Shown one piece after another: positions 24,698-34,978 of a stretch of DNA of 64,000 bases (position 1 is the first letter of the stretch; every line of letters starts with the position of its first letter). The notes under the pieces were generated by a model. It made no database searches. It worked only from the letters and a program-made list of their open reading frames with translations, and was not told the origin of the DNA. Source of the DNA: Climacium dendroides (lineage: Eukaryota; Streptophyta; Bryopsida; Hypnales; Climaciaceae); the NCBI GenBank assembly GCA_950106755.1, contig OX467086.1, positions 29,592,001 through 29,656,000 on the forward strand. Reading direction: 5' to 3'. Both the position numbers and the translations under genes were made by a program.

Positions 24698-26802
24698 TAT
24701 GGAGGTTTCATATTTCTTGACTTTACACTTCATTTTATTTCACAATTCAATAATTTTTTAAGCTTTGAATGATCTCAATTCTAATGTTCTTTCCTTACTA
24801 CCAAATGATTTGAAGCTTCGTTAAATTGAAGCAGTTTTGGATTCTATAACAAAGTATTTACAATGTCTTTGCAATTTGACAGATTTGCATTTCAATTCTT
24901 CAATTTTGATCACCATTGTTTGTGAGTAAAGAAATTTATCAAGTGGTGGTGTTCTTGAGCTCAACAATACCTCCAAAATATTTTCTTTACATTTGTTTTG
25001 AACAAACTTGAATTCATGTGTAGAATGGTGATTTGTACATTGAGTTTCATTTGAATAATTCGAGTGTAATTTGAGCTTCAATCTAATCTAATTTTTAAGA
25101 AATTGATGTAATTAGAGCCAAATTGAAGCAATTGGAGTATCTTTGAAGCATCCTTGAAGCATTCTTAGAGCAATTTGAGTGTAATTTGAGTGTAATTTGA
25201 GCTCAAGTTTTTGCTTGTAAATTTTTTCAACTTTTATTATGTTATGTGTTACTTCAATCATACTTTGCAACTTTTGTATTCAAAGTTATTGGGCTTTATC
25301 ACTTTTGTTCAATGCATTGTAATTTAAAGTCCATTGTATCAATGGTAACCTTGACTTTTGAGGTCAAAATAAGACAAGTAGTTATACAAAATGGCACAAA
25401 ATTATACACTCCTATTATGTGGATCTTCCATTAAGGCATTTGAGGGGGTTTAACTTTGGAAGAATGGAGCCTATGACCATGTAATTTGCTTCAATTTTTT
25501 TGGCTTTGATTCCTCTATTTTACAACTAAGTTTGAACAATAATTTTTTTATTATATTTTTCTAAGATCAAATCAGATGTCTTCTATAAGTAATAAAATTT
25601 TCAGATTTATTGGTATGATTCCAAATATATTGTGATTTTTTGAAGAATAAGTGAAAAAAATAGTTTCTAATACAAAATTATTTGGAAAAATCTAAAATAT
25701 CTAATTTAATTATATATTATAGTGAAGAGTATTTTGATGTAATTCAATTTAGTTTGTCATTCTATAAATTGAAATTCAATAAGTTGTGGTAATAGGTCCA
25801 ATGTTCATATTTAAATAAAATATATATTTTTTGGAATTTCTGAAAATTTCAAAATGTAATAAAAATAAACTTTGATATCTTTATTTCTTAAGTTGAAATA
25901 AAATTTAAAAAGATCATTTTCATAGGTGAAATTCAGATTTAGTATTAGGAGCTAAAAGTTGTCAAATATACTACAAGACCATATGTGGAACACACATCCA
26001 AATTCATACAAGAATACGCAACACCTATGATGATATTTATCAACACATGACAAGTGGAAAGAAGAAGACCACGCAAAAAATTTGGATGAAAAAAAAAATC
26101 AATTTGCCTCCTCTAAAGCGATTCTATTGTCATCTCCAAATCTAGATTTTGTTCCTTAGGCATTACAAGGTATAGACTCAAAGGCAAAAAAGTAGCTAAT
26201 GGATGACTTCCAAGATTGTTGTAGAGATTTTTTAAAATTGCACCTATAAGGTAGTCTGCTCTTATAGTGACTTTTGTAAGAGCTGATTACATCTGGGGGA
26301 GGCTAAATTCCTTGGGAAAAAATTCAGTAAATTTTTGTAGCAAGAAAAATGGATTTGACATTTAGTGCAAGTCATTTCATATTTTTTAAACCTTCATGGA
26401 ATTAGTTGGCAATTCTTGAATTTGAAGTGCAGTAGTCACTACAAGTGCCCACCTTTTCAAATGTACACTTTTGGTACATTGAAGAAAGAAAAATGTACCT
26501 CTGTGTTAGTGGTTGCTTTTAGGTAAGTTCACAAATGAGATCATTTTCGGTTGATTACCTTGGTGATATATGTTGTCCTTTTTGGTTAAAATATGTAAAT
26601 TTAAATAGCAATAAAACCTTAAGGCACTTGAGTGCTGCACTTGATTTCATGTACTTGGCAGATCGTACACTTCATATAAAGGTTTGCATATGGAGTACCA
26701 GCAAAAGATTACAAAATCCTTAAACGTATGGAAACCTTGAATCATGAAAAAGATTCTTCCATTGAATGTTTTCAAATGTTTTCTTTAAAGTTCTTGAAAT
26801 AT
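24698..26802. other. AT-rich intergenic DNA with old repeat fragments
   Basis: About 25500-25990 loosely resembles family C (AAGATCAAATCAGATGTCTTC, TGAAAATTTCAAAATGTAA). Clustered CAATTTGAGTGTAATTTGAG repeats lie at about 25100-25205. No gene is supported. Confidence 0.4.
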
Positions 26803-27800
26803 TTAACCCTAGAAGACCAGAAGCATTTACTTTTTTCCCAGCCAAGCCATCCCATTACAATTTTTTCTTTAAAATTAGTTAGCCTAGAAAGTCCCAAAGC
26901 CATTTTGGGGGGTCAAAAACTACTCAAAACTGCCATTTCTACTACGTTAACTCAAGAAAATAGAATATTTTAAAAGAATCTACCCATAGGATCCTGTACT
27001 TCACTTGTCTCACATCACGTGGTAAAAATTTCATGAAGTTTGACTGTACATATTGAAAGATGTTGGAAGATATTAACACTCAAAGTTGAAAAAAAGAAGT
27101 TTTCTTGAATGTTAGCTTGCAATTCAAATGACTTTGACCTTTGTTTGTGGAATTTTTTTGCACTGCAAATGTTGAATTAATTTTTTTTTTAATTCAAAAA
27201 ACTGAGTTGAAAGCCTAAGAATTCTATTTTTTTTAAAAACACACACTTGATTTTCATTCTTTAAAAAATCATTAAGTAGAAGTATGTCAAAGAAAAACTC
27301 AATCGTTAAAAGTTCTAAGATGGAATTGAAATACAATAGTTCCAGTGGTGAGATTGTTCTAGCAAGCATACTTAACCTTGTTAAACAATTTTTTTAGAAA
27401 ATTGTGAGAATTAGATTCAAAAATGAATCCTATAAATTATTTTTTCAAGAAGATGATTAGATGACCCAAAAAACAAGATTCTCCAAAACTAATCCAAATA
27501 GAATGAATCAAAGCTTGACAAGTAGAAAAAAAATATAATATTTGAGAAAAATTAGAATAAAAAAATTATTTTGACTTTTTGTGATGTTTTTTGTGTTGTC
27601 CACCAACTCCTATTTTTAGCTTATCGTGGCATAACTTTTGCTATTGAGCACCAATTGAAACAAAAATTATATTTCCACAAAGCAACTAAGTTTTTGTACC
27701 TTCACAAAAGTTTCAAAAAATCATGATGAATATTTAGACTGTATGAGCTACTCAAAGTCCCATTTTGTTCTCAGTAGGAACAATGGGACTTTAGGAGGTA
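26803..27800 (+). mobile_element. Family K TTAA-type element, copy 3
   Basis: The left end is TTTAACCCTAGAAGACCAG. The right end, AACAATGGGACTTTAGGAGGTAAG, is drifted. The interior is collinear with the other K copies: CTCAAAACTGCCATTTCTAC, GATTGTTCTAGCAAGCATACTTAACC and GCACCAATTGAAACAAAAATTATATTTCC. Confidence 0.75.
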
Positions 27801-29296
27801 AGGAATGTGTCTTATTACTTGCTTTCTAGCTTACTAATTTATTTCCAAGTTTGCAAAATAGATGAAAATTATGAGTTGAATTTTTTTTTTTTTTTTTTCA
27901 ATTGAAACATTATATAACAAATTCTTTGAGTCTCACAAAGTGCTTATTTAAGAGTTGAAATTGAATTTTGGGAGGTGAACTTCTTACATTATTTTTTTAG
28001 TAGAATTTCCTTCAAGGACAAAAATGAAATTGGCATCTAACACAAGTCATTTCATTTTTCTTAAGAGTATTAAGGAATTCATTATGAATTTTTGAAGTTG
28101 AAATGCAATGGTCACTAAAATCGCCCACTTCTTAAAATGTAAATTATTTGTACATATCCAATAAAATGAAAAACTAACATATACAAATATTGTAAATTTG
28201 AGGAGGTGGGCAATTTTGGAGCCCAAGCGCTTTATAGACCTCTTATCTTATATCTCCTTAAACTTCTTGAAAACCAATGTCATTTGCTTTTAAATTGAGT
28301 TGAAAATCCATGAAAAGAGATTTAAGAAAAAGATGCTTAAATACAAGAAGTTTGTCTTACTTCCTGCTTTTGTCCTTGATGAAAACAAGAAGATTAAATT
28401 AGACATAAAGTTGTAACTTCTAATACAAATTCTATTAAATTTAGTAGCGGTTTAGGATTTAGGATTTAGGGTGTGGTGGATTTTTAGGTTCAACTTTTTG
28501 TACAAAGACTAGAGTCAACAGCACACATAATTGATTCAACCAATTAAACAACTTGTTTTATTTGTTTTGATAACATCAAAAAACTCTCAATTTTATGAAA
28601 GTAAGTGTGATTTCTTGGGGTTCTCAACTTTATGATGATGTTGAAAATGACAATTTCATTTTTTGGATTGGTTGAATGAATTACGTGCATCATGAATTCT
28701 ATTCTTTGCAATAGAAAATTTAAAACTAATAATGTGTCATACAACACCAATACATAAATTGAATGCATTGTAGGATTGTCCCATTCAATAAATATTTCAA
28801 ATGCCAAGGCATTAACATGTAATAATGTAATAATGGTTCATGTTGCAAACTATACTCTCTCTACAATGGCTAGTGCAATTCTAAATTGAAAATTCCAAAA
28901 TAGTATTCAAATATTGTGAGAACCAACATCATTTGCATGTTTGTCAAATTGTGAATATTTTAAATTCTATAAACTTCCTTCCACTTTTATATTCATCAAT
29001 CTAAAATTATGCATGCCAACATGCCAAGGCACAAATTTTTTTTCTTGGAATTTTAAGAAAAAATTGACAAAATGTAAAATAAATCCAAATTATTGTCCAC
29101 CAAACCATGTTTTAGACATAGCTAACTTAGAAATTAATTTCCTTTCAGATCACAACTACTTTTTTCTTCAAACTTCCACAGTAATGTGTTATAATCAACA
29201 TACTACAACTTGGATGTATTGCTTTTGGACTTTGCCCATTGATGCTTATGGTATCCATCCATTAACTAAGATAGGTTGTTTTGTTTTGTTTTGTTT
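27801..29296. other. AT-rich intergenic DNA, no gene seen
   Basis: A T run lies at 27879-27898. Three telomere-like heptamers (TTTAGGA, TTTAGGA, TTTAGGG) lie at 28451-28471. A 145-codon plus-strand frame at 28941-29378 is rich in Cys, Phe, Asn and Tyr, runs into the CACTA-type MITE, and has no recognisable motif. I do not accept it as a gene. Confidence 0.45.
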
Positions 29297-29505
29297 CACT
29301 ATAAGAAATCCATGTCTAATTAGACAGATTTTGTTGAACATCCAATGTAACAACCTATGTTTTTTATGTCAACAATGACATCCAATACAACAGAAAGATG
29401 TTACATTGGACGTCACCGTTGACATTAAAAAGCATAGGTTGTTACATTGAATATCCAACAAAATCTATCTAATTAGACATTGAAAAACACTGATTTCTTA
29501 TAGTG
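29297..29505. mobile_element. CACTA-type MITE
   Basis: It starts CACTATAAGAAATCCATG and ends GATTTCTTATAGTG, with TTT on each side as a 3-bp target duplication. The arms pair almost throughout: TAATTAGACAGATTTTGTTG at the left is mirrored by CAACAAAATCTATCTAATTA at the right, and AACCTATG by CATAGGTT. The ends and the 3-bp duplication are the CACTA (CMC/EnSpm) hallmark. Confidence 0.85.
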
Positions 29506-30014
29506 TTTGTTACAGTGAAACCTCCTCGACCGTGCAACCCCCGGTCGTATGCTTAGTACCGTTAGAAAGCACTCAACGAAGAGGGATGCACGGGCTTTGT
29601 TTTGTGGCGTTTACACCTACAGGGTGAAAGTTATGGATTTTTGAGTTATTTTTGGTTTTAAAAAAATAAAAAATTACTTTTACTTTTATTTTGACTGTGG
29701 CAACGACATGTCAGCACATGGCACACACGAATGGTTGTTTGAATGAAAAAGTTTCAAATCCATACTCAGTTTCCTTCGTCCGTGCAAAGTTCTATGGGCA
29801 CTTTATGGACCTCCTAACTTATGTTGAGTTGACATAAATTGTAGCAACTTGAGCATGAAGAAGTCTCTCATCAACAACTCCGCCAGTGCCCCCTTGGAGG
29901 CTTATTGATGACAGAACCTCTTCAATCTGCGCAGGTGGACATGTTCACTGCCAAATTCATTGCTGAGGCAGCAGTGTGAGGGGGCAATCAATGCCTATCC
30001 AAATAACTCAAATA
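29506..30014. other. GC-richer island, unidentified
   Basis: Two denser patches (29515-29640 and 29870-29995) flank an A/T block. A short open stretch near 29905-29980 (EPLQSAQVDMFTAKFIAEAAV, then stop) looks protein-like, but it has no identifiable family and no convincing exon boundaries. Confidence 0.2.
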
Positions 30015-30286
30015 AGGTAGGTACACCCAAAACCGCCACTTTTTGCTACTGAGACCATTTTCTATTATTAGACTGATCAAATTTTCATATGTTCTTGTTG
30101 GCAAGTGAAAGGAGGTTCCAACGCACCATAGAACGTGGCATTTGGATACGGTATGCAAAAGTTGATAAGGAACCAAGTTGGGTTCTGAAAGCGTTTCTTC
30201 CACATAGGTACAGAACTGATTTTGGAGATGTACATACAATATAAATGGCGGTTTAAGGTCAGTGGCACATTTGGGTGTACCTACCT
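30015..30286 (+). mobile_element. Family G TIR element, copy 3 (best preserved)
   Basis: AGGTAGGTACACCCAAA at the left is exactly inverted at the right (TTTGGGTGTACCTACCT), with TA on both outer sides. It is 272 bp and non-coding. The 115- and 63-codon minus-strand frames across it come from the repeat. It is the reference copy for the degenerate ones at 8122-8458 and 10201-10485. Confidence 0.9.
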
Positions 30287-30314
30287 TAGTAAAGGACCCC
30301 AAGTGTTTGACAAA

Positions 30315-30703
30315 AGATAGAACTCCCATTACCATATAGATTTACAATCTAGGTGCTTTGGAGATGCTATTTGTCAGCGTTCATATTTTTCAAAGATTGA
30401 ATTGTTTGAGATAAGTCAATTGCAAAAAGAATGAAGACATTCTGACAAGAATTGAATTTTTTGTGACTTTTCAAAGCTGAAATGTAAAACTATGAGTAGA
30501 CCCTTGTTGAAGCATGAGTAGACCATTGTTGAAGTATGATTAGACCATTGTTGAAGTGTGGGTTGATGTGTCTGCACCCCAATGCATTGGTATTATGATA
30601 ATGGATTAGTAAGATTGTGGTAATAGATGGGGCCAATGACGGAAATGGGAGAGACTTCAAGGTGGAGGAATTGGGTAAATGGTGGTATTGGGCAATTCTA
30701 CCT
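30315..30703 (-). mobile_element. Family A TIR element, copy 4, with 22-bp minisatellite
   Basis: It begins AGATAGAACTCCCATTACC and ends GGGCAATTCTACCT before TA. Read on the minus strand it is collinear with copy 2. Three units of ACCATTGTTGAAGTATGATT, with a 22-bp period, lie at about 30500-30565. It follows the family G element after only 28 bp. Confidence 0.85.
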
Positions 30704-31470
30704 TACCTAAAAATTCTCTTAGGTAGATTCATCCAAACTCAAGTTTAATTCACGACATTTTGACACTATGCATGAGCATGCACCTAAGTTACCTTATCCT
30801 TAGTGGGAATATAATTTTTGTTCCGATCATGTTCCAAGATCAAAAGTTATGCTACCTTGAATGTTTTGGGCAGTCCAGGCATCTTTGGGCAGCATGTGAA
30901 AAACTTGTGTTATGCTTCTGAAATTTAGTAGGTATGTAAATTACATGATATAAAGTACACCTGTAACAAAAATTAACCATGTGTAGAGTAAATACTCACT
31001 CTAGGAGGGGTTAAAGTTTGCTCGCCTTCTTGGGCAAGGTCGAACTATTTCTTCTAACTTCAAACATTATAATCTTTCAATCCATGTGGGTAGAATTTCT
31101 GAAATGTTTTCCACACATTCCCATGGTAGTCTAGTACAAATTTGTAGGGTTGGATTTTGAAAAATCCTAACCATTTGCTCGCTCAAGGTTTCACGAAGTG
31201 AATTTTGAGCATTATTATTTTATTTTTTTGATGAAGTTGTATGTGTGTACTACAACTATGAAAACAAAACAAAAATTGCTGCCCATGACAGAAAGTTATG
31301 ATGCTCGACATGTTGGGGGCAGCCCAGGTATGGACTTCCTGACTTCCCTAAAAAGGACCCGAGTTGACAAATTCCCAACTTTTTGTAGAGCCAATTCCAA
31401 TCCTTGAGTTTACAGAGTTTGTTGATTTTGTAGGGCAGACCTAAAAAAACTGTTTTCCTAATTTTAACCT
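30704..31470. other. AT-rich intergenic DNA, no gene seen
   Basis: There is a loosely repeated block (aggggttaaagtttgctcgcc) but no paired termini and no credible frame. Confidence 0.45.
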
Positions 31471-32213
31471 TTAACCCCTAAATGCCGGGCCTCTAACCAC
31501 TGATTTCAAGCCTCCTTGCCACCACCCAGTTTATTGCCATTGTAGGATTAGATATGTATGAAAATTTTTATATTTATTTTTCAAAGATGAAACTACATGT
31601 CTTCTTTACTTCACAAAAAAATTATATTTATTTTGAGGAAAATTGATTTTTTAAAGATTTTTTGAAGGAAAAGTAAAGAAAAATCATATCAAATACAAAA
31701 TTATTTCAAAAAATCTGAAAATTTCACCATGTGTGTACATGACAATGACAAACATCATGGTGTATACTCAAGTCCCGTGACATTCTATAATTAGAATGTA
31801 GTAGACATTGAAAATACAACCAAATTGCAAATTGCAATGAAATATTCGATATTACGAATTTTTCCAAAATTTCAATTGGAGTGGAAACTAGAGTAGAGGT
31901 ACTTCATTTTGTTAGTTGGGTTCAAACTCAAAAAACATCATTTTCATGGAGAAATTTCAGATTTAGAGCAAGAAGTAACAACTTCCTAGAATACACTGAA
32001 AATAGCATATTTTGTGATCCGTTTTTTTACTAACTTCTCATTCATGTGATGACAAACACTAGCAAAACTACAAAATCACTTAGGAACTCTTCATAATCCA
32101 CCATAAAAGATCAAGAAGAAAAAAGTGGATGAAAAATCGTTTTCCATCTCCCTCCATATTGATGCTCAGTCATCCAAACACCACAAAATGGCGCTGGCAG
32201 CGTTATTGGGTTA
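31471..32213 (+). mobile_element. Family C TTAA-type element, copy 2
   Basis: TTAACCCCTAAATGCCGGGCC at the left and GCAGCGTTATTGGGTTAA at the right form imperfect inverted ends with TTAA outermost. It is collinear with 23615-24353. Its right TTAA is shared with the start of the family E element. Confidence 0.85.
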
Positions 32214-32399
32214 AATGTGGAGGCAGACATTTGGTGTCCAATGGATGACAAAGAATCATTTAGTGTAAGACAGAAGTGCAACTATTTATCCTTTGAATTT
32301 TGTGTGAAGAGGGGAGGTCTTCTACAGTACTTTGGATTCCCACAGTATCAAAATGAATGATTTCCACAGTCATCAATCCATCGTTTAAGGGTTAAATCC
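32210..32399 (+). mobile_element. Family E TTAA-bounded MITE, copy 2
   Basis: It begins at the TTAA that ends the preceding family C copy and ends CGTTTAAGGGTTAA. It contains GACATTTGGTGTCCAATGGA, GTGCAACTATTTATCCTTTG and TCTTCTACAGTACTTTGGA, matching 4698-4929 in reverse and 55616-55799 in the same orientation. Confidence 0.75.
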
Positions 32400-32862
32400 T
32401 ATAATCTTCCAATTTGTATGGTCAAAGACCTTGACACATTAGATGATTTTCATTTGCATTGGAGGGCTATTTTAGGCCCATTTTCCATGATGGAAAGCAA
32501 CCATTGGTAGCCGGAATTTTAAATCTTTTTAATTTAAAATTTAAAAATAATTACATAAAATTTTAAATTAAAAAACAAAATATTAAAATTAATTATTATT
32601 ATGTGATGTGGCAATCACTTTTCCACATCAAACTACTGCTATACTCAAGTTCCCACAATTCAAGAACTTATAGGAACTCACAACCCTATAAACCACCTGA
32701 ATTTCATGTAATGCTTTTATCCTACATTGACCAAGTACCATACTTTAAATTTGTATGAGTGAACATGTGTAAAAAATGTTTTTTTCCAAAATTAGGTCTA
32801 TGCAATTAGAAATGACCATTTTTGAGTATTTATAGCAAAACATGGTAAAAGAACTTTAGGAA
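32400..32862. other. Dispersed repeat fragments, no gene
   Basis: GCATTGGAGGGCTATTTTAGGCCC at about 32457 and the following TGATGTGGCAATCACTT and CAAGTTCCCAC motifs resemble 52530-52690 and parts of 18300-18560. They represent an old, unresolved repeat. The right part (32740-32862) looks like a family L end. Confidence 0.4.
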
Positions 32863-33785
32863 TTAATCCCCAAAGTCCCATTGTCCCCTTGCGGGACAAA
32901 ATGGATTTTGGGTAGGCACCTATAGTCTCAATATTTGATGTGATTTTTATAATTTTCTTTGTGAAGATAGAAAAACACATTAGTTTTTTGAAAAATTAAT
33001 TAGTTTTTTGCTTCAATTGGAGCCCAAGAGCAAAAGTTGTGGTACAAAAAGCCCTTTTTTAGTTCAATGGGCAAAAACAAAACTTCAAAAAAACATGAAG
33101 TAAAAAATTATTATTATTTTTGTATAGATTATGTTTTTGTATACATGGGAAGCTTTTATTTATTCCATTTGGATTTGTTATATGAAAGTTATGGACAATC
33201 TTGTTTTCAAGCAATTAGTGAAAAAATAACTTGTAGGATTCATTTCTAACTTCAATTTTTACAATTTTTCAAAAAAAAAAGTTTTACAAGGTTAAGATCT
33301 CTTGCTAGAATAATCTCACCATTGAGATCAATGTTTTTCAATTCCATCTTAGAGCTATTAACAATTTAGATTTTCTTTCAATCTTGAATCTACTTCTATT
33401 AACAAAAAATTTATGAGGGAAAACTAAATGTTTTGTTTTTAAAAAAAATTCTAAACCCTCAACTGAATTTTTAATCATATCAAAATTCAAAATTCAAAAT
33501 TAGTATAGCAAAAATTATAAGTTGTGAAGTTTCAAAGCCAAAAAATGTAGTTGAGCAAGGTACAAAAATACTTGTTTCCTTTACTTTAAACACAAATATC
33601 TTGCAATCTACATAGTCAAAGTTTGTGAAATTTCTTCCACACATTTTTATACTAGACTAGTACAAGATCCTATGGTTAGATATGCAAAAAAGACAGTTTT
33701 TTGAAAATATTTTGCTCTTTACTATGGAAATGGCAGTTTTGAGTGTTTTTTTGATGGAGAAAAGGCCTTAGGACTTGAGGGGTTA
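32863..33785 (-). mobile_element. Family K TTAA-type element, copy 4
   Basis: It has TTAATCCCCAAAGTCCC at the left and GGACTTGAGGGGTTAA at the right, with the K interior in reverse (CACCATTGAGATCAATGTTTTTC, GATCCTATGGTTAGATATGC, GAAATGGCAGTTTTGAGTG). It is non-coding. Confidence 0.85.
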
Positions 33786-34459
33786 ATTGCCAACATAATA
33801 TACTTAGGGCATGCAATAGTAGGCAAGAATATTTCCAAGAAGCACGTATAATTGTTCCTATAGAAATGGATTTAAGATGTTTATAGTTGGAAGTTGGAGT
33901 ACATTTTCTTTTTAAAATGCATATTTAGATTATATTATTTTGGTACAAATTGCCTTCGTTTGCAGTTACTAAAAAGAATATGAATGCATACAAATTTGAA
34001 CCATTTGGTTGCCTTGAGATTTCAAATTCCTCTCACAACTTCTAAACAACAAATTTGCAACAAACTAAGGTTGATATAGCTTTTTGCTACTTTATGCATA
34101 ATTTGTGTTGGTACATATATTTAATGCTATTGTATACACAATTAAGACCTATTGTTAGAAATTGGTATTACTAATCTAAACGTGTTCTCCTCCCCTTTTC
34201 TAATCACATCATGTGAGACAAAACTTGTTTGCATAGAGAATACAGAGTAGTGCTATTCTTATTAACAGTATTGGCTATAGAGCAATCCAACTAGTAGTTG
34301 CTTTAAGACAAAGAAACATTTTTATATAATGTTGTAAATAGGTGGTTGCTTGAATATTTTTGTTCAATCCAATCATTTCGATGATGGTAATTGTTCACTA
34401 AACAAGTAAAGATATCTTTTCAAATATTTTACTTAAATAGAATTCATTGATCAACGTCA
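33786..34459. other. AT-rich intergenic DNA, no gene seen
   Basis: No coding frame or paired termini were found. Confidence 0.45.
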
Positions 34460-34978
34460 ACTTTTTTTGAAATTCAACTAGGTTGTTCATGTGACGGTCT
34501 AGTGTTGTACAACATAAAGTTGCCTATTTATGCAATTTCAAACTACATTCATTCATTTAAAAAAAATAGTTTTGGAATTCAGCTAGGTTGTTCATGTGAT
34601 GATCTAGTGTTGTACAACATAAAGTTGCCTATTTATGCAATTTCAAACTACATTCATTCAATTTAAAAAAAAATAGTTTTGGAATTCGGCTAGGTTGTTC
34701 ATGTGACGATCTAGTGTTGTACAACATAAAGTTGCCTATTTATGCAATTTCAAACTACATTCATTCATTTAAAAAAAAAAGTTTTGGAATTCAGCTAGGT
34801 TGTTCATGTGACGATCTAGTGTTGTACAACATAAAGTTGCCTATTTATGCAATTTCAAACTACATTCATTCATTTAAAAAAAAAAGTTTTGGAATTCAGC
34901 TAGGTTGTTCATGTGACGATCTAGTGTTGTACAACATAAAGTTGCCTATTTATGCAATTTAAAACTACATTCATTCAA
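34460..34978. repeat. ~105-bp tandem repeat, five copies
   Basis: GGTTGTTCATGTGA occurs at 34481, 34586, 34693, 34799 and 34903 (spacings 105, 107, 106 and 104). Each unit also contains GTTGTACAACATAAAGTTGC and an A run whose length varies, which explains the spacing differences. Substitutions are few, so the array is young. The 82-codon frame at 34714-34962 exists only because a unit close to 105 bp is divisible by three. Confidence 0.97.

Noticed and set aside
28451..28471. Interstitial telomere repeat
   Set aside because: There are only three degenerate heptamers (two TTTAGGA, one TTTAGGG), too few to call.
28941..29378. 145-codon plus-strand frame, the second longest in the window
   Set aside because: It is composed mainly of AT-rich codons, has no motif, and its end lies inside a CACTA-type MITE.
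29988..30335. 115-codon minus-strand frame
   Set aside because: It spans a family G TIR element and the start of a family A element.
34714..34962. 82-codon frame with a repeated ~35-residue unit, at first sight a repeat protein
   Set aside because: The repeat is a young noncoding tandem array whose unit happens to be close to a multiple of three.
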